A program made the translations under genes and the position numbers. A stretch of DNA of 64,000 nucleotides, from contig NZ_CP034443.1 in NCBI RefSeq assembly GCF_003952365.1, positions 2,535,001 through 2,599,000 of the forward strand. Direction: 5' to 3'. The notes below the pieces were generated by a model. It had not been told where the DNA came from. It saw only the letters and a list, made by a program, of their open reading frames with translations, and made no database searches. The stretch is from Mesorhizobium sp. M9A.F.Ca.ET.002.03.1.2. Its GTDB lineage: Bacteria; Pseudomonadota; Alphaproteobacteria; Rhizobiales; Rhizobiaceae. Below are positions 19,182 to 27,854 of this stretch, piece after piece (within the stretch, counting starts at the first letter, position 1; each line of letters starts with the position of its first letter).

Positions 19182-20399
19182 TTAGGACTTCACCGGCGTG
19201 ATCAACCAATCAATCGAGTCAACGGCACGCTGGATTATCGCTTCGGTCCGAGCGTGGCTGGGTGAAACGGCGATGATCTGTCCTATGCAGTCTCGGACAT
19301 CACCTTTCCTAACGATCGGCGTCTTGGGTTCAACATACAATTCGACCTCGGCGACACCTGGTATAGCAGCCGCCTGACTGTGGCCGTCAATCCAATCGAG
19401 AGTGCCATCGCGATCAGGAACTAGGTACCGCGCGGCCGCAGTCTGCGAATGCCTTCTGCGCAAATTGCATTCGTCGCCGATGACAAGCTTGATGTGCTCG
19501 GAGATGAGATCGACACCGTAAGCCAGTTGAACCAATTGAGGCTCGGGCGCGCCAGCAAGACGCGGATTGACTTCAATGACGACTGGTCCAAGCTTCGTCC
19601 ACCGGAATTCAATGTTCGTCGGACCCCACCCAAGGCCGAGAGCTCGCAAACAGCCTAGCGAAACATCGGTGACACGCTTATGCTCGTTATCGCTCAGCAG
19701 GGCCGGAAAGGTCATCGCTCGACAAACGAAATGCGGTGGGCGGCCCCAGTCACCGGCGCCAATCCCAATGACCTCATTTCCCATTGTCTCAGCGAAATAA
19801 TACGGGCCTTGTGCGAATTCTTCGATCAGTATTCTCGGTGAAGACCGCCATGTGTGCTTCCCGCCCAGCAGATAGTCCGTATGTTCCGTTAACTCATCGA
19901 CGTCGCGGCACAATCGGACACCCCTGCTGCCGCTGCCTACCGTTGGCTTTAGAATCACCGGAAGGCCGATTTCCGCAGCAGAGCTTTGTACGTCGGTTGC
20001 ATTCGCTGCCAAGCGATAAGCAGGAATTGGAATGCCAGCCCCCGCGAGAAGCTGACGTTGAGTGAATTTGTCACTACACCGTTCAATCGATCTAGGGTTC
20101 GGTCCCGGTAGATCGAAATGCTGGCAGAGCTTGCCGACTGCCGCATAGACTGAGTCCAAGGCGCCCGTGATCCCAGCAATGTCATAGGTCGCACGTAGCT
20201 GAGAACATTCGCGAATCAAAGCATCGAGATTGTCTGTATCGACAAGGATAGTCTCGATCTCTTCCGCAGCAAGATAGCTGTACTGAGTTGGGTCGGCCGA
20301 CAAGGTAATTGGATGAAGGCCAAGATGCTGGGCTGCTTGGACGTATGACAAACCATTTCCCCGATGACCTTCAACCAGGATAAGCGCTCTTCTTGCCAT
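19182..20399 (-). CDS. ATP-grasp ligase-like protein, paralogue 2
   Basis: This 405-residue protein is closely related to the genes at 5479 and 24086. Shared blocks include MARRALILVEGH, QAAQHLGLHPITLSADPTQY, LPVILKPTVGSGSRGVRLCR (lysine plus glycine-rich loop), GPTNIEFRWTKLGPVVIEVN (Mg ligands) and QLAYGVDLISEHIKLVIG. The start at 20399 follows from the paralogues, with GGAG eight bases before it; the frame is open further up to 20582. All ATP-grasp signature residues are kept, so it is probably active. It stands alone between IS remnants, and the substrates are unknown. Confidence 0.8.
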   Translation of the reverse strand: MARRALILVEGHRGNGLSYVQAAQHLGLHPITLSADPTQYSYLAAEEIETILVDTDNLDALIRECSQLRATYDIAGITGALDSVYAAVGKLCQHFDLPGPNPRSIERCSDKFTQRQLLAGAGIPIPAYRLAANATDVQSSAAEIGLPVILKPTVGSGSRGVRLCRDVDELTEHTDYLLGGKHTWRSSPRILIEEFAQGPYYFAETMGNEVIGIGAGDWGRPPHFVCRAMTFPALLSDNEHKRVTDVSLGCLRALGLGWGPTNIEFRWTKLGPVVIEVNPRLAGAPEPQLVQLAYGVDLISEHIKLVIGDECNLRRRHSQTAAARYLVPDRDGTLDWIDGHSQAAAIPGVAEVELYVEPKTPIVRKGDVRDCIGQIIAVSPSHARTEAIIQRAVDSIDWLITPVKS

Positions 20400-20490
20400 T
20401 GGCTGTTGCTCCGATATTGCATGCTGGTGCGCGGTCCAAGCGTAAATCGGCATCAGCTTTAAGCTGTCCCTGACCTCAGACTTTGCCGTT
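20400..20490 (-). promoter_or_regulatory. Conserved leader of ATP-grasp gene 2
   Basis: The minus strand contains AGTCTGAGGTCAGGGACAGC (about 20462-20481) and then TTAAA, at about the same distance before the ATG as in paralogues 1 and 3. It also has AACAGCCAATGGC at the start codon. Confidence 0.45.
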
Positions 20491-20677
20491 AATGTACTAT
20501 TAGCGGAGGTGTGTGGTCGCAAAATTTCTGTGAATTGGTATGAAGGATCTGTTGCAACGTTGGTTGCCCCCCGGCGTAGCATGGAGCTTCTCGATCAATT
20601 TCCAAGGTTGGATGCTTCCGGGGAAGCCAGTTTGATGAGACGGCCGGTTCATCGTGAACGAGATGCTGAACGCGAGC

Positions 20678-21185
20678 TCAAAGGCGTTGGGCCAAGAGAT
20701 TTGGTGGCCTATGCACCTGCCGCTGGCCACGCGGCACGTATGCCGCTTCCGGGATCACCTCGCCGATCGCCGCCACAAGGCCGGCATGGTCGTCGGACAC
20801 GACCAGTTCGACGCCCCTGAGGGCTAAGTCCTTCCAGGCCGAGCGGCTTTCGCGATTGGCCATCTCGACGGCCAAGATTTGGCGCCGCCCATCCCAGTCG
20901 ATGCCGACTGCGATCAGCACCGCCTGGCTCATGACGATGCCAGCTTCACGCACCTTCTCGTAGCGGGCATCGAGGATGAGGTAAGGCAAAAGGCTCTTGA
21001 AGCGGGCGTTCGGCAAACGCCTTCAAACTCTCGTCCAGGCGTTTGTTGATGGCCGAGATCGATGAGGCCGAGAAGGCATGGCCGCACAGCTCTTCGGTGA
21101 TCGCCTTGACCTTGCGGGTCGAGACCCCTAGCACATACATCTCCGCAAGCGTCGCCACCAGGGCTCGCTCCGAACCTTGGCGCGC
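20678..21185 (-). pseudogene. IS256-family transposase fragment
   Basis: The reading MATLAEMYVLGVSTRKVKAI, then SASSISAINKRLDESLKAFA (20946-21158), shifts frame into PYLILDARYEKVREAGIVMS and LAVEMANRESRSAWKDLALR with VELVVSDDHAGLVAAI. These are the N-terminal and first catalytic parts of an IS256 (Mutator) transposase. The C-terminal half is absent, and sequence to the left is unrecognised. Confidence 0.8.
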
Positions 21186-22200
21186 TCAAAGCACTCCTCG
21201 ATCGCCCAACGCAGGCCGGCCACTGCCGCCAGCTCGGCCAAGGAGGAGCCGGGCGGGGCGAAGATCAGGTAGTAGGCTTCTTCTCCGGATGTCGATCGCT
21301 TGCGGCGGACGAGAAGCCAATGCTCGAAGCCGCCTTTTGACGTCCAAGGGCGGCGGATACGGGCCCAGTCGTAGAGCCGGGGCCCTTTGGCGCCTTCGCC
21401 TGCCGCATGACAGGCCCAGTCCTCGGGTGCGAGTTCGCCGGCCAGTTCCTCGGGCGAGGTTTCATCAAACCGACGATCCTCCCGGCGGCGCATGAAGTGA
21501 GCGCTTCGCACCGCCAAGACATAGGGCTGCTCGCGAGCTTCCAGCATCCGGCGAAGGCTACTGTCCGCCCCGTAGACAGCGTAGCCAAGAACGTAAGCGC
21601 ATGGGACGCCGGCATCGAGCGCCGCCTCGACCATGGCGCGCCATCTTCGGCTTGGTCGCAAACTCGACCGTCTCCGGAAATGACGCCTTGGCACACCGCG
21701 TCCGATCCTTTGTCCAACTCTGCGGCAGATAAAGCCGACGATCGACCAGCGCTTGACCGTAGCGACTCGCGTAAGCCAAGACACGCCGATCTGGCTGTTC
21801 TCGATCCGCCCGCCGTTCCCGAGTACTGACGCGCAACACCGGCGGAACGATCGCCCTTCTTCACAAATCCCGTCTCGTCGACGATCAGGACGCCATCCGC
21901 ATCGCCCAACGCCTCCACTACATAATCGCGAACCTCGTCTCGCAGCCGATCCGCGTCCCAGTGGCTGCGCCCGAACAGCGCTTGCACCCGATAAGGCCGC
22001 TCCGCTCCGGATTGCTCTCCCATCAGCCAGCCGGTCTTGCGCTCAATGCCGGAAAGAAGGCCGTCAAGGAAATCTGTGCCCGTCTCCCGCAGCTCACGAC
22101 GAGGAAGCGCCCGCCCAACCCGCGCCTTCAGCGCCGAGAGCTCCTGTTCCCAGGCCAACAAAGACCCTGACCACGACGCGACAGACATGATTCCCTCCAT
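21186..22200 (-). pseudogene. IS701-family (DDE) transposase, frameshifted and 3' truncated
   Basis: The N-terminal frame starts at 22200 and runs through WLMGEQSGAERPYRVQALFG, VRDYVVEALGDADGVLIVDE and TGFVKKGDRSAGVARQYSGT. It then shifts frame (LAYASRYGQALVDRRLYLPQ; KAKSFPETVEF-type) and again into MVEAALDAGVPCAYVLGYAV and AVAGLRWAIEECFERAK near 21190. The IS256 fragment begins where the C-terminus should continue. It is inactive. Confidence 0.85.
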
Positions 22201-22419
22201 AACCTCGCGAAGGGAATCACAAAATCAACTGATCAACAACTGTAGTATTAAAAAGCAGAATGTCTTTGACGGCAGCGCTGGTCGATTTACCTTCTGTCTT
22301 GGTCATGGTGGCGTTCCTTCGCGGGAATCAGGTGACGTGAACAATCACCAGCCTGCCATGACCGCCCTCTCTCAAGCGAATTGCAGAACTCTCAGCACAC
22401 TACCGGCTCCACCGCATAG
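22201..22419. other. Spacer between IS remnants
   Basis: No gene was recognised. The segment probably contains IS701 end sequence. Confidence 0.4.
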
Positions 22420-22830
22420 ACTCGCCCAACGCATAACGGTCCGAGCCAGCAATCGCACCATCGGTGCCATAAGGCCGTCGGGACCTTTCTAAAACGGACC
22501 GGATGGCTGGCGGCAAACACCTTCACGCTGGCCGGGATCATGCCAGGCGGACCGCGCGAATAATCCTGGCCAAATGATCCTGGCCGACATCGGCGCCAGC
22601 CCGAATGCCACATCGCCTAACAGATCTCGACCGTTGAAGACGCCGGGTGGGTGACCCCGACAAAGCCAAGCCGATCCGCATCCCGCTGCGGCGTGACCGC
22701 ACCGCTCTTGATCGCCTTGCGCCGCCAGCCGAACAGCTGCGAGGTCGCCAGTCCAGCCTGTCGCGCGATCGCCGACACATTCGCGCCCGGAGCCATAGGC
22801 GCAGACATACAAATTGACAGCGCAAGCTTC
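22420..22830 (-). pseudogene. IS66-family remnant: end of tnpA and start of tnpB
   Basis: The minus strand reads MSAPMAPGANVSAIARQAGL and ATSQLFGWRRKAIKSGAVTP (from 22808), typical of IS66 TnpA. After a frame change, DVAFGLAPMSARIIWPG leads into MIPASVKVFAASHPVRFRK, the usual beginning of TnpB. The rest of tnpB and all of tnpC are missing. Confidence 0.75.
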
Positions 22831-23015
22831 TCGGCTCCTTCCTGTCATCATTTCTCGCCCATTTCATGCCGCGCCAGATGGATTGGGCTGCGTTTACAGA
22901 ACATGGCGTGCTCACCGGCTTCGTCAAAGCCGGCAATCGCACCATGCCCGAAATATTGGTCAACCTCACGTATTGCCAGCACAACGGCCTGTCTTGGGGG
23001 CATGCAACGACGGCG
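22831..23015. other. Short unassigned segment
   Basis: The plus strand is open for MDWAAFTEHGVLTGFVKAGN and RTMPEILVNLTYCQHNGLSW (22866-23000), which looks protein-like but which I cannot place. It lies between the IS66 remnant and the end of a racemase-like gene. Confidence 0.3.
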
Positions 23016-23723
23016 TCAGTTGATCGACGCGAACGTCAGCCGGCAGAGGGTGGTGATGTCATATATGGGCAATCGGATGATGTTGCGGATCGCGGGCGTG
23101 ACTAACGGGAAGGCCGTGCATTCAAACAGGATCGCCGCGATTTTCGGATGCGCGGCGCGGAGTCGCGCGACGCAGGCGGCTACATCTATCTCAATATCGA
23201 CGACGTCGGTCGGGAGTGGCGGACGCATCATCTCGTTTCTCCACAACTTGCCGCCTTCGATGCCGCCGATGACAACCCTTGCCCGATCGGTCGGATCGTC
23301 AACCCCGAGCAGGTCTTCGACCAAGCACGTCGAGTCGGCGGCCACGACGGCGATCTTGGCGGGCCGCGGCAACTGGCGGAGCAACATCGGTAACAGAAGC
23401 AGGCTTGATGTCGCCACGGGGACGTTCACCGACGCGGCCACCGCTGCCTGATGCCGGATAAAGAAGCCGCAGTTTGCGCTTATTGCCACAGCGCCTCGCT
23501 CGACTAGGCGCCGGGCGGCCGCGATGCAGGCCGACTCGAGCGTTGGATCTCCGCGGATGACGACATCCGCCCAAGCTCCCGCCACCGTTTCCGATATGAT
23601 CGGGAAGTCGAAGGTGGCGGGATTCAGCATCGATCCGGGCTTCGGCTTGCGGGGCGGGGCGCCAGGCTGCAGCCCCCGTTCGAGGTTCAGAATTCCTAGA
23701 GAACGCGGGGTCTGCGATGACAT
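23016..23723 (-). CDS. Aspartate/glutamate racemase-family protein 1
   Basis: This 235-residue protein has the two-cysteine arrangement of the Asp/Glu/hydantoin racemase and maleate isomerase superfamily: C85 in AISANCGFF and C202 in LFECTAFP. The order of blocks matches the gene at 32230 (LGILNLERG, ISETV, PVATSSLLLLP, VIGGIEGG). Such enzymes invert the stereocentre of amino acids or act on related dicarboxylates by two-base cysteine chemistry. It lies downstream of ATP-grasp gene 3 on the same strand, with a 362-base gap. The exact reaction cannot be deduced; an isomerase or decarboxylase role is also possible. Confidence 0.8.
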   Translation of the reverse strand: MSSQTPRSLGILNLERGLQPGAPPRKPKPGSMLNPATFDFPIISETVAGAWADVVIRGDPTLESACIAAARRLVERGAVAISANCGFFIRHQAAVAASVNVPVATSSLLLLPMLLRQLPRPAKIAVVAADSTCLVEDLLGVDDPTDRARVVIGGIEGGKLWRNEMMRPPLPTDVVDIEIDVAACVARLRAAHPKIAAILFECTAFPLVTPAIRNIIRLPIYDITTLCRLTFASIN

Positions 23724-24085
23724 GGATGCATCTCCTTCAAAAATTGCTCGAATGGGCGTCCAAATGCACCCACCAGCTGCATCTGCTGCGCAAACGATCG
23801 CAATCGCCGCGCACTCTTGGCCATGTTTGCGCGCTGCTAGTCATATGCCGATCCTTCGTGTTGCCGCTTGCATCGTCCAGACCTCAACAAAAGTGCTTCC
23901 CCGGGGGAAAGCGCGGATCCATCTAGCTCAGACCAATAGAAGGCGATTATCTCCTGCGAACCACAAGCCGTTTGCGTGGTTGCTACGGTCGCCGCATGTA
24001 GCCCATCCCTCGCGGAGCAATTCTTATGGGTCACCTGATCCGCAGCGTACCCATACTCCGATGCGTCTCTATCAGCAGATTGTTC
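23724..24085. other. Gene-free spacer upstream of racemase-like gene 1
   Basis: These 362 bases separate ATP-grasp gene 3 from the racemase-like gene. I see no gene, and no clear terminator or promoter. Confidence 0.4.
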
Positions 24086-25339
24086 CTATTCGCCAAGCAT
24101 CGGAGATGGTGTGATGGACCAACGAATTGAATCGACGGCACGCTGGAGAATCGCCGCGGTCAGGGCAGGGCTGGGTGAGACGGCCATAACACGTCCGAGG
24201 CAGTCTCGGTCATCGCCTTTCCTAACGATCAGCGTCTTGGGTTCAACATATAATTTGACCTCGGCGACACCTGATATAGCAGCCGCCTGTCTGTTTCCAT
24301 CTATCCAGTCGAGGGTGCCATCGTCATCAGGGACTAACATACGCGCAGCCGCAGTCTGCGAACGCCTCCTGCTCAAATTGCATTCGTCGCCGATGACAAG
24401 CTTGATGTGCTCGGAGATGAGATCGACACCGTAAGCCAGCTGAATCAGCTGAGGATCGGGCGCGCCAGCAAGACGCGGATTGACTTCAATGACGACTGGG
24501 CCAAGCTTCGTCCACCGGAGTTCGATGCACGTTGGCCCCCAGCCAAGGTCGAGAGCTCGCAAACAGTTCAGTGAAACAGCGGCGATACGTTTGTTCTCGT
24601 CCTCAGTCAGCAGGGCCGGAAAGGTCAACTCACGAAAGACGAAATGCGGCGGCGGACCGAAGCCAGCGGCGCTGATTCCAATGACCTCATTCCCCATTAT
24701 CTCAGCGATATAATGGGGCCCCTGTGCGAACGCTTCGACCAGTATTCCTGGCGAGGACTGCCATTTACGTTGCTTTTGTGAAGACAGCCACATGTGCTTT
24801 CCGCCCAACAAATAGGTCATATGTTCGGTTACCTCGTCGACATTGCAGCACAAACGGACGCCGCTGCTGCCGATGCCAACGGATGGCTTAAGAATAACCG
24901 GGAGGCCGATCTTCACGGCGGAGCTTTCTGCGTCCGCCGCATCCACTGCCAAGCGAAATTCAGGTATTGGAACGCCGGCCTGCGCAAGGAGCTGACGTTG
25001 AACGAATTTGTCGCAGCATCGTTCAACCGATGCCGGGTTGGGTCCCGGTAAAGCGAAGTGCTGGCAGAGCTTCCCAACCGTCGCATAGAACGACTCCGTG
25101 GCAGTCGTAATACCAGCGATGTCATAGGTCACGCATAGTCGGGTACATTCACGGATCAGCGCATCGAGGCTGCCTGTGTCCACACGTATCGCCTCAAAGC
25201 TTCCCGCCGCAAGATAGTCGTACTGAGCTGGATCAGCGGACAGGGTAATTGTATAAAGACCAAGGCGCTGGGCCGCTTGAACGTATAGCGGACCATTACC
25301 CCTTGTGCCTTCAATCAGGATGAGCGTTCTTGTTGCCAT
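24086..25339 (-). CDS. ATP-grasp ligase-like protein, paralogue 3
   Basis: This 417-residue relative of the genes at 5479 and 19182 has the full ATP-grasp set: LPVILKPSVGIGSSGVRLCC (lysine and glycine loop), PGILVEAFAQGPHYIAEIMG, GPTCIELRWTKLGPVVIEVN and NPRLAGAPDPQLIQLAYGVD. It differs from the other two by a short insertion, SSQKQRKWQSS, in the loop before the ILVE strand. The start MATRTLILIEGTRGNGPLYV at 25339 aligns with the paralogues. It is followed on the same strand by racemase-like gene 1, which may point to an amino-acid substrate. Product unknown. Confidence 0.8.
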   Translation of the reverse strand: MATRTLILIEGTRGNGPLYVQAAQRLGLYTITLSADPAQYDYLAAGSFEAIRVDTGSLDALIRECTRLCVTYDIAGITTATESFYATVGKLCQHFALPGPNPASVERCCDKFVQRQLLAQAGVPIPEFRLAVDAADAESSAVKIGLPVILKPSVGIGSSGVRLCCNVDEVTEHMTYLLGGKHMWLSSQKQRKWQSSPGILVEAFAQGPHYIAEIMGNEVIGISAAGFGPPPHFVFRELTFPALLTEDENKRIAAVSLNCLRALDLGWGPTCIELRWTKLGPVVIEVNPRLAGAPDPQLIQLAYGVDLISEHIKLVIGDECNLSRRRSQTAAARMLVPDDDGTLDWIDGNRQAAAISGVAEVKLYVEPKTLIVRKGDDRDCLGRVMAVSPSPALTAAILQRAVDSIRWSITPSPMLGE

Positions 25340-25420
25340 TGGCTGTTTTCCCAACGTTGAGTGATGTGTGACGGTCCGAGCGAAACCCGTTGTTTCAGCC
25401 GTGCCTGGCTCAGACTGTAG
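25340..25420 (-). promoter_or_regulatory. Conserved leader of ATP-grasp gene 3
   Basis: The minus strand reads GTCTGAGCCAGGCACGGCTG followed by AAACA, about 55-80 bases before the ATG. It is the third copy of the leader element seen before genes 1 and 2. Confidence 0.45.
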
Positions 25421-26173
25421 GTCAACGTATTACCAGTCCCAGCCATTTGCAGTTGCAAAGAGTCTGCGAACGTTATTTGAAGAATTTGCTGCAACGTTTG
25501 GTCACGGCGGTGTGGCACGCGTCACGATCCGCTCTGCAATCGTGACGCTGTGTGCGGCGCTGTTAATCGAAAAGTGAGAAATCTTGAATGGTCGGTCGAC
25601 AATCTAGATTTGAACGCGAAGACTTGTGCGCGGGGCGCTGATCACGGCGAGGAGCCGCGATGCCGGCTTCTGCACCGCACCATGTTCTGGCACGGCAACT
25701 ACCGTGTGAGGCGGCCCCACGTGATTCGAAATCAGCGAAGAGAGGCAGTTCGTTCTCGATATTTACGTCGAGAGTCACAGTAAACTTTAGCCTCCGCAGA
25801 GATGAACCGCCGAATGGTCCGAGCCGGGTGTCGTGGCAGCGTCGAGCCACCAGAGTTGGCACTTCTGAAAACACGTCAACACACTATCTTTCGAGTCCGA
25901 GCTGGAAACCGGCTTGGGGAACCAGATCGAACGAAAGGTCGGGTTCTCGACCGGCTCGAACGTCGCCGGCAAAATTGGATCCCCATCTGCGCTGGCCACC
26001 CTGCCCATTTTCTCCGACCCCGACTAGAAGAGTTACCGAAAGGTGCTGCTGCGAACGCGATGCTTGAGGGACTTGAGGCTGCCCTCCGGTCACCAAACCT
26101 GCTAGCGAATGAAAGACATTGCCAACTTTCAGTGATTAGAAGGGGTGGAATGCAATGCCGCCTGGCATCGGGC
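25421..26173. other. Gene-free spacer
   Basis: There are about 750 bases without a gene I can support. Short open frames exist on both strands but none shows a recognisable domain or a good ribosome site. Confidence 0.4.
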
Positions 26174-27043
26174 TTACAACTGAACAGCCTTCAGCACATT
26201 CTCGGCGCGGCGTAACACAGGTGTGTCGATCATCTTTCCATCTAGAGCGACGGCTGCCGCACCGCTCTTGCGAGCAACTTCAGCGGCCTCGACGACGCGT
26301 CTCGCATACTCAAGCTGCTCGTCATCTGGCGCAAAGCCTTCATTCGCGACGTCCACCTGGCTAGGATGGATGCACAACGTCCCTTTTAATCCGGCATCAT
26401 GCGATCGCCGGACGAAGGAGCGATACTTCTCGATGTCCCGAAACTCTGCGATTGTGCCCAAGAGGCCGAGCGGCCGAATTCCCCGAAGGGCCGCGGCTAC
26501 GACAAGCCGATACTTCACCGCGATGACGGTTTCCGAGTTCGGATCGCACCCCAGCACTGCGGCGAGGTCCTCATCGCCGCATGCGATCGCTATCACACGC
26601 GGAGAGGATGCGATCTCTTCCAGCCGAGCTACGGCCTCGGCAGTTTCGATAAGAGGCAAGAGTTTTGTATGACCCCGCGATAGGCCCGACGCAGCTTCTA
26701 GTTCATCGAGAACCTCACTCAGCAGCGCCAGATGCCCCGCGCCGGCAGATTTCGCCACCACGATCGCTTTGACATGGCCACAGACGGCGGCCTCTATATC
26801 GCGGACGGCCAATGACAAGGGCCGGTTGATGCGCACAAGGACGTCTCGTGAGCCGGTGCGAACACTCCTGGCCATGCCTTGAACCGCAGAGCGCGCTTCC
26901 GCTTTGTGTTCCGTCAGAACAGCGTCTTCAAGATCGAGAACGATGGCATCGGCTCGAGAAGTGCGTGCTTTTTCCAGATAACGCGCGTTGTCTGCCGGAA
27001 CGAAGAGAAGTGAGCGCCAATGGACATCCTCGGCTTGGTTCAT
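26174..27043 (-). CDS. HpcH/HpaI aldolase / citrate lyase beta (CitE)-family CoA-ester lyase
   Basis: This 289-residue protein has the CitE/HpcH layout: RSLLFVPADNARYLEKA at the N-terminus, IVLDLEDAVLTEHKAEAR, the arginine in DVLVRIN, LLPLIETAEAV and IACGDEDLAAVLG. The C-terminal block ends GTLCIHPSQVDVANEGF. These TIM-barrel enzymes cleave malyl-, methylmalyl- or citramalyl-CoA (or citryl-CoA) in a Mg-dependent way. I chose the ATG at 27043 (MNQAEDVHWRSL) over the longer open frame to 27388. Upstream (27094-27106, 27116-27127) are short TTGA..TCAA and GTTG..CAAC palindromes that could be operators. It may act with the CoA-transferase at 48510, an inference. Confidence 0.8.
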   Translation of the reverse strand: MNQAEDVHWRSLLFVPADNARYLEKARTSRADAIVLDLEDAVLTEHKAEARSAVQGMARSVRTGSRDVLVRINRPLSLAVRDIEAAVCGHVKAIVVAKSAGAGHLALLSEVLDELEAASGLSRGHTKLLPLIETAEAVARLEEIASSPRVIAIACGDEDLAAVLGCDPNSETVIAVKYRLVVAAALRGIRPLGLLGTIAEFRDIEKYRSFVRRSHDAGLKGTLCIHPSQVDVANEGFAPDDEQLEYARRVVEAAEVARKSGAAAVALDGKMIDTPVLRRAENVLKAVQL

Positions 27044-27319
27044 GGCCACTGATTTCTCAAGTCCTTTGTTAAGCGGGATTGTCAATTTGCCTGTTGAGAT
27101 CGTCAAACATATTTTGTTGTCGTCAACTATCTGGAGTCCAGATGGAAGCGCGATTCTTGAGGGGCGATCTAGATGACGACAGAGGCGGCCATGGAGCGAT
27201 GCAGCATAGGCGAACGAGCCCGAGGCGCGGGCGAGGCGCAACCCGGATCTTGCAGAAGACGGCCGCCAAGTAGAGGAAGCGGATCTCAGTGTGGTCGCCG
27301 CGCACAAGCTGGGAGACTC
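27044..27319. other. Upstream region of the CitE-type gene
   Basis: No gene is supported here. It holds the small palindromes at 27094-27106 and 27116-27127, likely within the promoter region of the minus-strand lyase gene. Confidence 0.35.
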
Positions 27320-27445
27320 TACGCCGACATGATCGCCACGTTTCTCGAGCACCTCGAGAACGGAAAATCCAACTCTGCTGCCACGCAACTGCAGCTGAGC
27401 CGCGTGAGGCAGTTCTTGTCCTACCTAATGTTGGGCTGCGGGTGA
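27320..27445 (+). pseudogene. Tyrosine recombinase N-terminal fragment
   Basis: The plus strand reads DMIATFLEHLENGKSNSAAT then SRVRQFLSYL. This resembles the SAM-like core-binding domain of tyrosine recombinases (AFLDHLE...NSA.TRN.RLAA.RSFFRY). Only this piece remains, with no catalytic domain. Recognition is tentative. Confidence 0.45.
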
Positions 27446-27854
27446 CCAGCACGCGAAAATACCCAACGCACGCACAGCCGGATCACGGATTGGTCGCCTT
27501 GACAGCCCTTCGAAGTTCGCAGCCGACCGTTCGAAATTCGTCGAGAGCTCTTTGCCTCAACTCATCATTGCAACAGTAGCAAGAGAGCCAATCAAATCCA
27601 CCGGATCGGTAATGGGCGGCGCCAGCATTTTTGCCATCTGAATTTCAGATAAATCAATCGCGAAACTATATTTGACCAGCGCCGGACTCGGGATGGATTG
27701 TAGGTACTGGTTCAGGCCGAAATCTTGCCCCTGCACTCCTGTTGGAGAACGGCTACCTCCGGTGCATCGAGCTCTGATTAACAATTCAAAATCGCGCTGT
27801 GCGTGCCAATGCCTTCTGCCCGACAGCAGGCAAAGGGTGAGAGGATAGCTGCAA
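27446..27854. other. Spacer upstream of amidase 1
   Basis: No gene. At 27660-27680 is GCGAAACTATATTTGACCAG, which resembles GTGAAACAGTATTTGACCAA at 37337-37357 upstream of the peptide-binding protein gene. GAGAGGATAG just before 27855 is the ribosome site of the amidase. Confidence 0.35.

Noticed and set aside
25504..25540. Possible sigma-54 (-24/-12) promoter around TGGCACGCGTCACG
   Set aside because: The GC of the -12 element is not at the required spacing, and no gene starts properly downstream.
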